Part shown: positions 38,202 through 45,597 of the stretch, piece by piece
Numbering within the stretch: position 1 is the stretch's first letter
Layout: every line of letters starts with the position of its first letter
Origin: an uncultured SAR86 cluster bacterium
GTDB lineage: Bacteria; Pseudomonadota; Gammaproteobacteria; Magnimaribacterales; Magnimaribacteraceae
Reading direction: 5' to 3'
Assembly (NCBI GenBank): GCA_902574355.1
Contig: CACGNN010000003.1
Coordinates: forward strand, 1-64,000
DNA length: 64,000 bases
Position numbers and translations under genes: made by a program
Notes under the pieces: model-generated
What the model was told of the DNA's origin: nothing
Database searches by the model: none
What the model saw: only the letters and a program-made list of their open reading frames with translations

Positions 38202-38423
38202 TTAGGGATAAATCTCATTCATCCTCTTGCAACTTACCCATTTCTTTCTAAGCTTATTTCCATAATTCGGGAAAGTTCTATCACACTTTTTCTTTTGAAT
38301 CTCTTCGACTTTATTCAATTTAGAATCGTCAGTATTTATAGGATTCAAGATTTGATCTTGAAAAGAAAAAGAATAAAGATTAAGCGAGGATAGAAAGCAT
38401 AATAAAACCAAAAATTTTTTCAT
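38202..38423 (-). CDS. Small secreted Cys-containing protein
   Basis: A 73-residue protein with a signal peptide (MKKFLVLLCFLSSLNLYSFS). The mature ~50 residues contain KKKCDRTFPNYGNKLRKKWVSCKRMNEIYP: basic, with two Cys that could form a disulfide. Unknown function. It is the last gene of the small-gene string and lies nine bases after the preceding small gene. Confidence 0.5.
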   Translation of the reverse strand: MKKFLVLLCFLSSLNLYSFSFQDQILNPINTDDSKLNKVEEIQKKKCDRTFPNYGNKLRKKWVSCKRMNEIYP

Positions 38424-38432
38424 AGATATATC

Positions 38433-38657
38433 CTAGTTTCGTTTATTTTCCTTTAGGTTATCGAATACTAAATCAACTTCTTTTTCTTCGAGACCTTCAC
38501 CAAATTCATTAATCAGCTGTGACATATCATCATATTCCTCTTCATCACCTATGAGAGATCTTTTACTAAATTCGTCCTCTGACATTAGTTGACGCATAGG
38601 TGGCTTGATTTCTTCAACACCTGCTCTCCAAAACAATTTAAGCAATTTTTTTATCAC
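38433..38657 (-). CDS. Small acidic protein in small-gene string
   Basis: A 74-residue soluble protein: short basic N-terminus (MIKKLLKLFWRAG), then acidic (MSEDEFSKRSLIGDEEEYDDMSQLI). It starts with GTG that overlaps the stop of the preceding 53-codon gene (TAGTG), which indicates translational coupling. No family recognised. Confidence 0.5.
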   Translation of the reverse strand: MIKKLLKLFWRAGVEEIKPPMRQLMSEDEFSKRSLIGDEEEYDDMSQLINEFGEGLEEKEVDLVFDNLKENKRN

Positions 38658-38818
38658 TATTCAAAAGGCTCCCAAAGCTCTTTAGGAAAACCTTTCTTTG
38701 ACCGCTCAGTTGAGTAACCTTTAAAGAAAATTTTCCTACCTTTCCTGTCTTTTTTTGTATCACCAATTTTATAAAGTTTTTTTGGCATAGACGTAAGATC
38801 ATTAATTAAAGTTTCCAT
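38657..38818 (-). CDS. 53-residue basic protein in small-gene string
   Basis: An ATG at 38818 opens a 53-codon frame ending in TAG at 38657. The product is basic and soluble, with MPKKLYKIGDTKKDRKGRK then FFKGYSTERSKKGFPKELW. It overlaps both neighbours (17 bases with the membrane gene before it, one base with the acidic gene after it), as in tightly packed operons. The composition looks coding, but no family is recognised. Confidence 0.5.
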   Translation of the reverse strand: METLINDLTSMPKKLYKIGDTKKDRKGRKIFFKGYSTERSKKGFPKELWEPFE

Positions 38819-39008
38819 TTGTTATGAGCAACCATACAAAAAAGCCACTCACTACAAATATAGAGATATAGACACTCCATTTATTTGACATTTGTCTTCT
38901 TGCTTTTTCAATATCTGGATTTCCTTCTTTATTAGAGTTATCGGATAAATTTCTAAACCATAATATTCCGATAAAAATTAATATAGCTAATAGAATTAAT
39001 TCAATCAT
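38802..39008 (-). CDS. Small two-span membrane protein
   Basis: A 68-residue protein with an N-terminal membrane helix (LILLAILIFIGILWF), a polar middle (NSNKEGNPDIEKARRQMSNKW) and a second helix (VYISIFVVSGFFVWLLI). Unknown function; part of the packed string of small genes on the minus strand. Confidence 0.5.
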   Translation of the reverse strand: MIELILLAILIFIGILWFRNLSDNSNKEGNPDIEKARRQMSNKWSVYISIFVVSGFFVWLLITNGNFN

Positions 39009-39014
39009 ATTTCT

Positions 39015-39086
39015 TTAGAGAAAGAGTTCAATTACAAGTCCAATTATAAGACAAATGCCTATTACCCAATTCACCCAGTTATTCAT
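39015..39086 (-). CDS. Possible 23-residue membrane micro-protein
   Basis: ATG at 39086 opens a 23-codon frame, almost entirely one membrane helix (MNNWVNWVIGICLIIGLVIE). It overlaps the preceding gene's stop by eight bases and ends six bases before the next gene. Position between coupled genes supports translation, but such short hydrophobic frames arise by chance. Confidence 0.3.
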   Translation of the reverse strand: MNNWVNWVIGICLIIGLVIELFL

Positions 39087-39264
39087 TCAAATTAGTATAT
39101 TCTTTTTTCTTTCTATAAATGTAGATGATTTCAGGAATACCTAAAAGATTAAAAATTAAAAAAAATAAAAAAGACTTTTTTTCATTTAGTTTGGATGCGA
39201 TCCAACAAGCATGGTATGTCCAATATACTTCCCAAGCAGCTAATATAACTAATAAAATTATCAA
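39079..39264 (-). CDS. Small two-span membrane protein (DUF5652-like)
   Basis: A 61-residue protein with two membrane helices and the pattern YWTYHACWIASKLNEKKSFLFFLIFNLLGIPEIIYIYR, which resembles DUF5652-type small membrane proteins (a Trp/Lys-rich loop, then FxxxxxxNxxGIxxIxY). The start is TTG and no clear ribosome binding site is seen. Function unknown. Confidence 0.5.
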   Translation of the reverse strand: MIILLVILAAWEVYWTYHACWIASKLNEKKSFLFFLIFNLLGIPEIIYIYRKKKEYTNLNE

Positions 39265-39312
39265 AATTTGAGGATTATTTTAGACATTAAAAATAATCTT
39301 AATTACTCTTTC

Positions 39313-39561
39313 TTAATCATTTATTTTCTTCCATGGTAGAAAGTGTATCTTCCCAACTAAGGTGTACCTTGCTAGCCAACCTAATCCAGAACAAGAAAAG
39401 AAAACAAATAAAGCAAACACAATTAAACCAAACCTTTGAATATTATATAGATTTGGAAGGACACTAATATAAAGCGCAGTGAGCGCAAAAAGAATTCCCG
39501 ATAGGAAACTTCCCCAATGAACAACTAAACTAAATCCTTTAAGTATATTTATCAGGGCCAT
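39313..39561 (-). CDS. Small membrane protein
   Basis: An 82-residue protein with two or three hydrophobic spans (VVHWGSFLSGILFALTALYI, FGLIVFALFVFFSCSGLGWLA). Begins with ATG, GAGG lies about ten bases before. Unknown family. Same strand and spacing as the other small genes here. Confidence 0.5.
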   Translation of the reverse strand: MALINILKGFSLVVHWGSFLSGILFALTALYISVLPNLYNIQRFGLIVFALFVFFSCSGLGWLARYTLVGKIHFLPWKKIND

Positions 39562-39626
39562 TTTTATTTATCCTCAAAATCTGTGGGGATTATCTGAGTA
39601 AATAAAACTTCACTAAGTTTTTTCAT

Positions 39627-40025
39627 CTAGAATAATCTCGAACTTTCAATATCCTGCAGTCTTATTTCTCTAGCCTCAGCAGATTCCTCAATAGTAATTC
39701 TTTTACATTGGAAAGTTTGCAAAGCGCATCCTGGACATTTTTTTAAAGTTACCTGACCTGTATTTCTATTGATAAGCGCATCTTCATTATTCACAACAAA
39801 TTTAATTTCGGTCGGCTTTATTTCGATACTTTTCAAAATAAGCGGAGTTTTGGGTTCATCATATCTCCAAGCTAGATGCTCATTTCTGACTAAATCAATT
39901 TGAAACCAATAAGTTTCTTCACATTCCAGTTGGATAGTTTCATCATCTGTTCTTACATCAGCCCAAGCATTAGCAGAGGTTATTAGGGCTAGCAAGATAA
40001 GTAGGAGGGTGGTTAGAGTTTTCAT
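39627..40025 (-). CDS. Secreted protein of unknown function in small-gene string
   Basis: A 132-residue protein with a clear signal peptide (LLLILLALITSANAWA). The mature domain is beta-rich with four Cys (LECEETYWFQ, KKCPGCALQTFQCKR), probably forming disulfides. It resembles no family I can name. It is the largest gene of the minus-strand small-gene string. Confidence 0.6.
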   Translation of the reverse strand: MKTLTTLLLILLALITSANAWADVRTDDETIQLECEETYWFQIDLVRNEHLAWRYDEPKTPLILKSIEIKPTEIKFVVNNEDALINRNTGQVTLKKCPGCALQTFQCKRITIEESAEAREIRLQDIESSRLF

Positions 40026-40052
40026 ATCTGCTCTCTTAATCTTTATACCAAG

Positions 40053-40193
40053 TTAGAGTGCGAATAAGCCCATAAAAAACATGACAATAGCGAAAGCAAT
40101 TGCAGCCTCCGGAACATCAACTCTCTCTTTTTTGTCTTTAAAGAAATAGAAACACCCGAAAGCAACTGAGAGGACTATTAAAAATATACCCAT
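40053..40193 (-). CDS. 46-residue two-span membrane protein
   Basis: ATG at 40193 opens a 46-codon frame: helix one (GIFLIVLSVAFGCFYFF), a charged loop (KDKKERVDVPE), helix two (AAIAFAIVMFFMGLFAL). Its ATG overlaps the stop of the 47-codon gene before it (TAATG), a sign of coupling. Unknown function. Confidence 0.5.
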   Translation of the reverse strand: MGIFLIVLSVAFGCFYFFKDKKERVDVPEAAIAFAIVMFFMGLFAL

Positions 40194-40336
40194 TAATCAA
40201 ACTCCTCTAGGTCATGTATCTGGAAATATTTTCTTTTCACTTTGTTATTCCTCCTGTGTTGGTGTCCTTTAATCCCATTAGAAACCTTAACCTCTTTATC
40301 TAGAACAAGGTCTCTAGGATTAGGTAAACTAGACAT
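40193..40336 (-). CDS. 47-residue basic protein at the head of the small-gene string
   Basis: ATG at 40336 opens a 47-codon frame with a soluble, basic middle (NGIKGHQHRRNNKVKRKYF) and acidic end (HDLEEFD). GTAGAG lies shortly before the start. It is coupled to the next gene by TAATG. No family recognised. Confidence 0.5.
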   Translation of the reverse strand: MSSLPNPRDLVLDKEVKVSNGIKGHQHRRNNKVKRKYFQIHDLEEFD

Positions 40337-40341
40337 GATTC

Positions 40342-40434
40342 TTACTCTACTACTTTACAACCCATTTTGGCTAAAAATGTTTGAGCATATGATATATATA
40401 GCGCAGGTGAGGTGGTAGGTTCATGCCCGGGGTC
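40342..40434 (-). other. Open frame without a normal start, upstream of the small-gene string
   Basis: On the minus strand a 30-codon frame runs from just after a TAA to a TAA at 40342. It encodes DPGHEPTTSPALYISYAQ followed by TFLAKMGCKVVE, with a coding-like composition unlike the AT-rich surroundings. The only ATG is seven codons from its end. It may be a decayed gene end, a frame entered by frameshift, or chance. The rest of 40337-40555 holds no gene that I can support. Confidence 0.3.
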
Positions 40435-40555
40435 TTATAGAGTTATGTTATTATTCGGCTTAAAGATGTAGCTCAGGGCAGAAAAGCAGTCAACTTCAAA
40501 GGTGTTTTGCAATGCAAATGCAATGAATAAAATACCTATAGCTCTGAAACGCAGT

Positions 40556-40633
40556 AGACACGTAGCTCAGTCTGGTTAGAGCACCACCTTGACATGGTGG
40601 GGGTCGGTGGTTCGAGTCCACTCGTGTCTACCA
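40556..40633 (+). tRNA. tRNA-Val (anticodon GAC)
   Basis: Acceptor AGACACG pairs with CGTGTCT; discriminator A and encoded CCA (40631-40633). D-arm GCTC...GAGC, anticodon stem CCACC/GGTGG with loop TTGACAT and GAC at 40591-40593; T-loop GTTCGAGTC. It decodes GUC/GUU. Confidence 0.97.
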
Positions 40634-40636
40634 AAC

Positions 40637-40804
40637 CTATTGCCCTTCTTCAGTTTCTTCCTCTTTATCTGATAATACACTTCCAACTACTTTAAGGGGA
40701 ACTTCAACCACTTTAACAGCTGTTGATACAGCTGTTGAGGTTAAACTAGCTACCGCACAACTTGATAAAGAAAATACCATGAAAATTAAAAAGAAAGATT
40801 TCAT
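40637..40804 (-). CDS. Small lipoprotein (55 residues)
   Basis: ATG at 40804 opens a 55-codon frame. It has a lipoprotein signal ending LSSC (Cys15), then a repetitive AVASLTSTAVSTAVKVVEVPLKVV stretch and an acidic tail. Very small lipoproteins with this ASxxSTAVxxxxKVV pattern are widespread in gammaproteobacteria, without known function. It ends four bases after tRNA-Val on the other strand. Confidence 0.65.
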   Translation of the reverse strand: MKSFFLIFMVFSLSSCAVASLTSTAVSTAVKVVEVPLKVVGSVLSDKEEETEEGQ

Positions 40805-40870
40805 TTTTTACACCTAGTTAAATAACTTTATTACAATACACTTTTATCATATTGAATTATAGAGATTAAA

Positions 40871-41281
40871 ATGGTCACACTTTTTTATGCCTGCACACTC
40901 ACAATACTTGCATTGATATTGGCTTATTTAACTGGTCGTCAAAGATTTAAAACTGGAACAAATCTTGGCTTAGGTGATAGCTTTGAATTGTTACAAATAT
41001 CAAGAGCTCACGCTAATTTGTTAGAAAATGCACTTCTTTTTCTTATTCTTTCATTCCTTCTTGAGACAGTTGGAAACATTCCAACTCTGGCTATCGCGAT
41101 TCTTGGAGATGTTTTTTTAATCTCTAGGATATTTCATGCTTATGGTATCACCAGAGAAGGGGCAAGCAGCATATTTAGAGCACTAGGTACTATCGGTAGT
41201 CTAATAGTTTTGATTACTCAATGCATTTGGGGCTTTATTATCTCGATAAGTTGGTTGGCGAACAATAATTGGGGCCTTTAA
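40871..41281 (+). CDS. MAPEG-family membrane protein
   Basis: A 136-residue protein with four membrane helices. The conserved helix-two block is present as ISRAHANLLENALLFLILSFLLE, followed by a late RIFHAYGI. Eukaryotic MAPEG members are glutathione-dependent enzymes; bacterial ones are mostly uncharacterised. The Msr gene downstream begins six bases after it, so the two are probably co-transcribed. Confidence 0.85.
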   Translation: MVTLFYACTLTILALILAYLTGRQRFKTGTNLGLGDSFELLQISRAHANLLENALLFLILSFLLETVGNIPTLAIAILGDVFLISRIFHAYGITREGASSIFRALGTIGSLIVLITQCIWGFIISISWLANNNWGL

Positions 41282-41287
41282 TTTAAG

Positions 41288-42568
41288 ATGAAAAAGTTTC
41301 TTACTCTTTATAGTGTCTTTTTAAGTGTTCTGTTATTTTCTTCTGAGAATGAATCTACAAGCCATATAGAGAAAATCGTACTAGGCTCTGGTTGTTTTTG
41401 GGGGGCGGAGAAAGGTTATGAGACGCTAGATGGAGTCTTAGATGCTGTATCCGGTTACGCTGATGGAGAAGGGGTTAGACCAACTTATAGAGACATTACA
41501 AAGTTCTCTAATAAATTTAACCCAAATAATCATGCTGAGGTTGTAGAGGTTACCTACAACAAAAATTTAATTACACTTGAAGAGTTAATAATTCATTATT
41601 TAGAATCTCATGATCCTACTCAGCTTAATAGGCAGGGTAATGACATAGGAACTCAATATAGATCAATAGTTTTGTATTCAGATCAGGCGCAGCAGAGCAA
41701 AATCTTGGAATTAATCGCGGAATATCAAACATTACTTAGAAAAGGTGGATACGGTGATATTCAAACAATCGTAAAGCCTTTATCACAGTTCTTTGTTGCA
41801 GAAAACTTTCATCAAGACTACATAAAAAAGAATCCGAATGGTTATTGCCCAGATCATTCAACCGGCATTAAGTTTGTTAGGAATGATTATGAGCCGAAAA
41901 AAGACAATAATCTTTTAAAAATTGGAAAGAGTATATTAGTAATTGAACCTGAAGGTTTCTGTCCATATTGCCAAAAATTTCGTGAAGATGTTTCGGATGA
42001 ATACGCAGGAAGCATACCTCTGGTTTACAGAGATGCATCTAACTTGGAAGGTCTAGTGATAAAAACTCCAACATGGGCTACTCCTACTATCCTTTTTTTG
42101 GAAAGAGGTTCTGAAGTTTTCGGACATCAGGGATATCTTTCACCAAAAGAATTTTATCAAGCCTTGGGTTTATTTAAGCTAGGAAATACTGAGGCATACC
42201 GAGTGGCATTTAATGACGGGACAGATGCAAGATATTGCAAGGAATACGAAATTTTTAAAAATACACCCGATGGGGTTTTCATCGATAAACTTAGTGGAGC
42301 CCCTTTATTTGATACAAAATATAGATTTAATTCCAGAACAGGCTGGTTATCTTTTACGAGACCTTTAGAAGGTTCAGTATACAGACTCGCAGATAATAGT
42401 TATGGAATGAGAAGGATTGAAATTAGATCTGTTACTTCGGATATACATTTAGGTCATGTATTTCCAGATGGGCCAAATGGTTTACCGAGATACTGTATTA
42501 ATGCTACAGTTTTAGAATTCTTAACTAGGGATGAATACAATAAGATAAAAATAAAGGAGAAGGTATGA
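41288..42568 (+). CDS. msrAB: Exported MsrA-thioredoxin-MsrB fusion
   Basis: A 426-residue protein with three domains after a signal peptide (residues 1-18). MsrA comes first (GSGCFWGAEKG, catalytic Cys36; NHAEVVEV, GTQYRS). A thioredoxin-like domain follows at about 210-295, with CPYC (Cys225, Cys228) and cis-Pro in TWATPTILF. MsrB is last (HLGHVFPDGP and catalytic Cys403 in RYCINATVLEF); its zinc-binding CXXC pairs are absent. MsrA and MsrB repair S- and R-methionine sulfoxide in proteins. In the Neisseria PilB fusion the thioredoxin domain is at the N-terminus; here it lies between the two reductases. It overlaps the VOC gene by four bases. Confidence 0.92.
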   Translation: MKKFLTLYSVFLSVLLFSSENESTSHIEKIVLGSGCFWGAEKGYETLDGVLDAVSGYADGEGVRPTYRDITKFSNKFNPNNHAEVVEVTYNKNLITLEELIIHYLESHDPTQLNRQGNDIGTQYRSIVLYSDQAQQSKILELIAEYQTLLRKGGYGDIQTIVKPLSQFFVAENFHQDYIKKNPNGYCPDHSTGIKFVRNDYEPKKDNNLLKIGKSILVIEPEGFCPYCQKFREDVSDEYAGSIPLVYRDASNLEGLVIKTPTWATPTILFLERGSEVFGHQGYLSPKEFYQALGLFKLGNTEAYRVAFNDGTDARYCKEYEIFKNTPDGVFIDKLSGAPLFDTKYRFNSRTGWLSFTRPLEGSVYRLADNSYGMRRIEIRSVTSDIHLGHVFPDGPNGLPRYCINATVLEFLTRDEYNKIKIKEKV

Positions 42569-42945
42569 AGGGAAAAATAGCTAAATATGTGACAGTTGGA
42601 ACTAATGATTTAGAACGAGCAAAAAGCTTTTATGATGCTTTGTTTGAAGATATGGGAGCAACCAGCTTTGGACCTAATGAAAGAAGTTTTTTTTGGACTA
42701 TCCCAGGAGACGACACAAATTTTGCAGTATTTGTACCTTACGATGGTGAAGAGGCAACTGTTGGAAATGGAAGCATGGTAGGTTTTACTATGGAAACTGA
42801 AGAAGATGTCAATGCTCTTTATGAAAAGGCTATATCTCTGGGAGCTTCAGACGAAGGTGCCCCAGGACAAAGGGCGCCCATTTTTTATGGTGGATATGTC
42901 AGAGACTTAGACGGCAACAAACTTACTATCTGTAAGTTTGGTTAG
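42565..42945 (+). CDS. VOC (glyoxalase/bleomycin-resistance) family protein
   Basis: A 126-residue protein with paired beta-alpha-beta-beta-beta units: YVTVGTNDLERAKSFYDALF at the start and YVRDLDGNKLTICKFG at the end. The family includes lyases, dioxygenases and binding proteins. The metal-ligand positions cannot be assigned confidently (no His in the first strand). Its ATG overlaps the Msr stop. Function unknown. Confidence 0.85.
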   Translation: MKGKIAKYVTVGTNDLERAKSFYDALFEDMGATSFGPNERSFFWTIPGDDTNFAVFVPYDGEEATVGNGSMVGFTMETEEDVNALYEKAISLGASDEGAPGQRAPIFYGGYVRDLDGNKLTICKFG

Positions 42946-43313
42946 ATTTATAGAAGATCAGCAATAGTATCGAATATTACATAAGCGAGTAATATTCTTA
43001 TAGTGAGTGCAGTTTTTAGCGAATCACTCATTTCAATACCCCATTTCTTCTTGGTATTATTTGGCGTTATTTCAGCAGACATAAGCTTAGGTCGAGCTTA
43101 CAAAGCTTGCAATGAAGTACACTCCCATTACCAAAGGAATGAAATAGCTGATTTCTTTTCCTATTTTGCCGAGGGTTTTAAGTTTGAGATTTTTTTTAGT
43201 TTCCATACCTTACAGCATGCAATCTCTATGCCAAACCCTTTATTTCCTTATCAAAGTAATTCGAGCTAATTTAGTGCAAACGCCAATTCATTTGTATAAA
43301 AAACGAACAATTG
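42946..43313. other. 368-base stretch with no well-supported gene
   Basis: The stretch starts with a hairpin (AATATTAC 42973-42980 with GTAATATT 42989-42996), which may end the upstream transcript although no T-run follows. A GTG-started plus-strand frame of 88 codons (43003-43269) covers most of the rest. It has no ribosome binding site, no recognised similarity and a composition near background, so it is either a decayed gene or chance. Nothing else was seen. Confidence 0.5.
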
Positions 43314-44162
43314 CTATTTTCTTGCTGTAACTATCCAAGTTGCACTTGGAAACAACAGCCCATCGCCATTGTGAAACTCTGAAAACTTAAGAATTAATGC
43401 TTTAAGAATTTCATCTTTCAGTTCTTCTTTTGAATTTTTAAGCATTTCAGTCACTACAGGATTAATAGTTAAGTAGTCTTCACAAGCCTCTTCAATAGAT
43501 TTTCCTGAAAACATAACAATGTCTTCTTGATTATCTTCTATCTCTATATCTTTAAAATTAGATTGATTGAGAATATCTGAAATATAATTTTTATCTTCAA
43601 ACGCAAATGGTCCAGGACTCTTTGGAGGAGGAGAGGGAAGATCGAGGTACTCTTTTATGACTTGTAAGGATAAACTCTGCCAAGGATTTAAAGATGGATT
43701 TTGCCAACATACAAAACTGAGTTGACCATTTTCTTTTAAAGATTTGTATATGTTTGAATATGCCTGGTACGGATCTTCAAAAAACATAACGCCAAATCTA
43801 GAAAAGGCAATATCAAAATCCGATGGCATATCATCAACTTGCACATCCAAAACTTGAAAATTAGCATTAGATAAAGATTGATCAGAAGCATTTTTAGCTG
43901 CCCTAGCCAGCATAGGCTCGGATATGTCTACCCCTATGATCTCTCCTTGTCCTAATTGCTTTGCAATTTCTAGAGTAGTTGCGCCGCAACCACAACCAAT
44001 ATCTATTATTTTTGTTACTCCACTTAAATCTAGTTTACTTATGGCTTTAGTCCCCAATGGATTAAGCATAATATCCATCTCACTTTGTTTGTTTACCCAA
44101 ACATCACCACCTGAACCAGACCAGAATTCTTTCTGTTTTAAATTTATTTCTTCCATAGTCAT
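43314..44162 (-). CDS. Class I SAM-dependent methyltransferase
   Basis: A 282-residue methyltransferase. Motif I is IIDIGCGCGATTLEIAK near 51-67, followed by IIGVDISEPML, FQVLDVQVDDM and FDIAFSRFGVMFFEDP. It resembles UbiE/small-molecule methyltransferases. The substrate is unknown. It diverges from the cystathionine beta-synthase gene. Confidence 0.85.
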   Translation of the reverse strand: MTMEEINLKQKEFWSGSGGDVWVNKQSEMDIMLNPLGTKAISKLDLSGVTKIIDIGCGCGATTLEIAKQLGQGEIIGVDISEPMLARAAKNASDQSLSNANFQVLDVQVDDMPSDFDIAFSRFGVMFFEDPYQAYSNIYKSLKENGQLSFVCWQNPSLNPWQSLSLQVIKEYLDLPSPPPKSPGPFAFEDKNYISDILNQSNFKDIEIEDNQEDIVMFSGKSIEEACEDYLTINPVVTEMLKNSKEELKDEILKALILKFSEFHNGDGLLFPSATWIVTARK

Positions 44163-44216
44163 ATCCTTTTATTGATTCATATCATTTTATAAGAATTAAT
44201 GTAAGATTTGCACCTT

Positions 44217-45593
44217 ATGAATATGGACGTGAATGACTCCCTTTTAGATCTAATAGGTAATACACCTATGATGAAATTGAAATCTCTTGATACAGGGCCT
44301 TGTGACCTTTATGTGAAGTTAGAATTAAACAATCCTGGAGGATCCATAAAAGATAGAGTCGGTCTTTCTATTATTGAGGAAGCAGAGAAGTCGGGTGAAC
44401 TTAAACCCGGTGGAACAATTATAGAAGCAACAGCAGGTAATACTGGAATTGGGTTAGCATTAATAGCTGCGTTAAAAGGTTATAAAATTATTTTGGTAAT
44501 TCCAGACAAGATGAGTAGAGAAAAAATCTTACACCTCGAAGGGCTTGGCGCTGAGATAATTTTAACAAGATCTGATGTTCCGGAAGGTCATCCTGAATAT
44601 TATCAAGATATGGCTAGGAAGTTAGCCCAAGAAACACCAGGAGCATTTCTTGCAAATCAATTTGGCAATCCTGCTAATCCAACTGCTCATAGGACAACCA
44701 CTGCACCTGAAATATGGGAGCAAATGCAAGGTAATATTGATGCAGTAGTAGCAGGGGTAGGCTCTGGCGGAACACTTACAGGACTTGCAGAGTTCTTCAA
44801 GTCTAAAGATCCATCTATCTGCATGGTTGCAGCCGATCCTGAAGGTTCAATAATTTCAGATGCAGTTCTTAAAGGCGAATATAATTACGATGGCGGAAGC
44901 TGGCTAGTAGAGGGTGTAGGAGAAGATTTCATTCCAGATACATTCGAGGTCTCTCTTATGGATGATGCTGAAACAGTCTCAGATAAAGAAGCTTTTGAAG
45001 TCTTACAAATTATTTTGAAAGAAGAAGGTATTCTTGGCGGATCTTCCACGGGCACTTTGGTTGCTGCTGCAGCAAAGTGGTGTCGTAAGCAAAAGGAACA
45101 TAAAAATGTTGTGACCTTTATATGTGACACAGGTAACAAATATTTATCAAAAGCTTTCAATAAGGCCTGGTTACAGGATAACAATCTCCTTGATTTGAAG
45201 ACACATGGAGACTTAAGGGATTTAATCAACAGAAGAGCTGATAAAGGAGAAATGATAAGTGTTAACGAAACCGATTCTCTTCTTGTTGCATATAATAGAA
45301 TGAGAGCATCGGATGTCTCTCAAATCCCGGTTATGAATAACAATAAGTTAATGGGTATTCTCGATGAAGAAGATTTACTTTTTGCAGTCAGCAAAGATCA
45401 ATCTTCTTTCTCTAATAATGTTTCTGATTATATGATGGATCATTTAGACACATTACAATTTGATGCATCGAAAGATGAATTACTTTCAATACTTACTGAA
45501 GGAAAAGTAGCCATAATTTATGATAATAAAACTTTTATTGGTTTTGTGACTAAAGTAGATTTAATTAATTACTATCGTAATAAATTCAAGTAG
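44217..45593 (+). CDS. cbs: Cystathionine beta-synthase
   Basis: A PLP enzyme that condenses serine and homocysteine to cystathionine. PLP Lys45 lies in NPGGSIKDRVG; the phosphate-binding block is GSGGTLTG and the AGNTGIGLA loop is near 80-88. The C-terminal 120 residues hold two CBS domains (VNETDSLLVAYNRMRASDVSQIPVM and the final segment), which often bind adenosyl ligands. I start at ATG 44217; no strong ribosome binding site separates it from an ATG two codons later. The gamma-lyase-like gene follows after four bases, an arrangement typical of reverse transsulfuration. Confidence 0.93.
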   Translation: MNMDVNDSLLDLIGNTPMMKLKSLDTGPCDLYVKLELNNPGGSIKDRVGLSIIEEAEKSGELKPGGTIIEATAGNTGIGLALIAALKGYKIILVIPDKMSREKILHLEGLGAEIILTRSDVPEGHPEYYQDMARKLAQETPGAFLANQFGNPANPTAHRTTTAPEIWEQMQGNIDAVVAGVGSGGTLTGLAEFFKSKDPSICMVAADPEGSIISDAVLKGEYNYDGGSWLVEGVGEDFIPDTFEVSLMDDAETVSDKEAFEVLQIILKEEGILGGSSTGTLVAAAAKWCRKQKEHKNVVTFICDTGNKYLSKAFNKAWLQDNNLLDLKTHGDLRDLINRRADKGEMISVNETDSLLVAYNRMRASDVSQIPVMNNNKLMGILDEEDLLFAVSKDQSSFSNNVSDYMMDHLDTLQFDASKDELLSILTEGKVAIIYDNKTFIGFVTKVDLINYYRNKFK

Positions 45594-45597
45594 TTTT

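Noticed and set aside
40461-40545. Possible second tRNA-like sequence containing TGTAGCTCAG upstream of tRNA-Val
   Set aside because: It shares the D-arm wording only; no acceptor, anticodon or T-arm pairing can be formed. At most a decayed relic.
38202-40633. Genomic island inserted at tRNA-Val
   Set aside because: The small genes lie on the 5' side of the tRNA, there is no integrase and I see no repeated tRNA 3' end, so a classical tRNA-targeted island is not supported.
43003-43269. 88-codon GTG-started frame on the plus strand
   Set aside because: No ribosome binding site, no recognisable domain and poor coding feel; kept only as a note on the gene-poor stretch.
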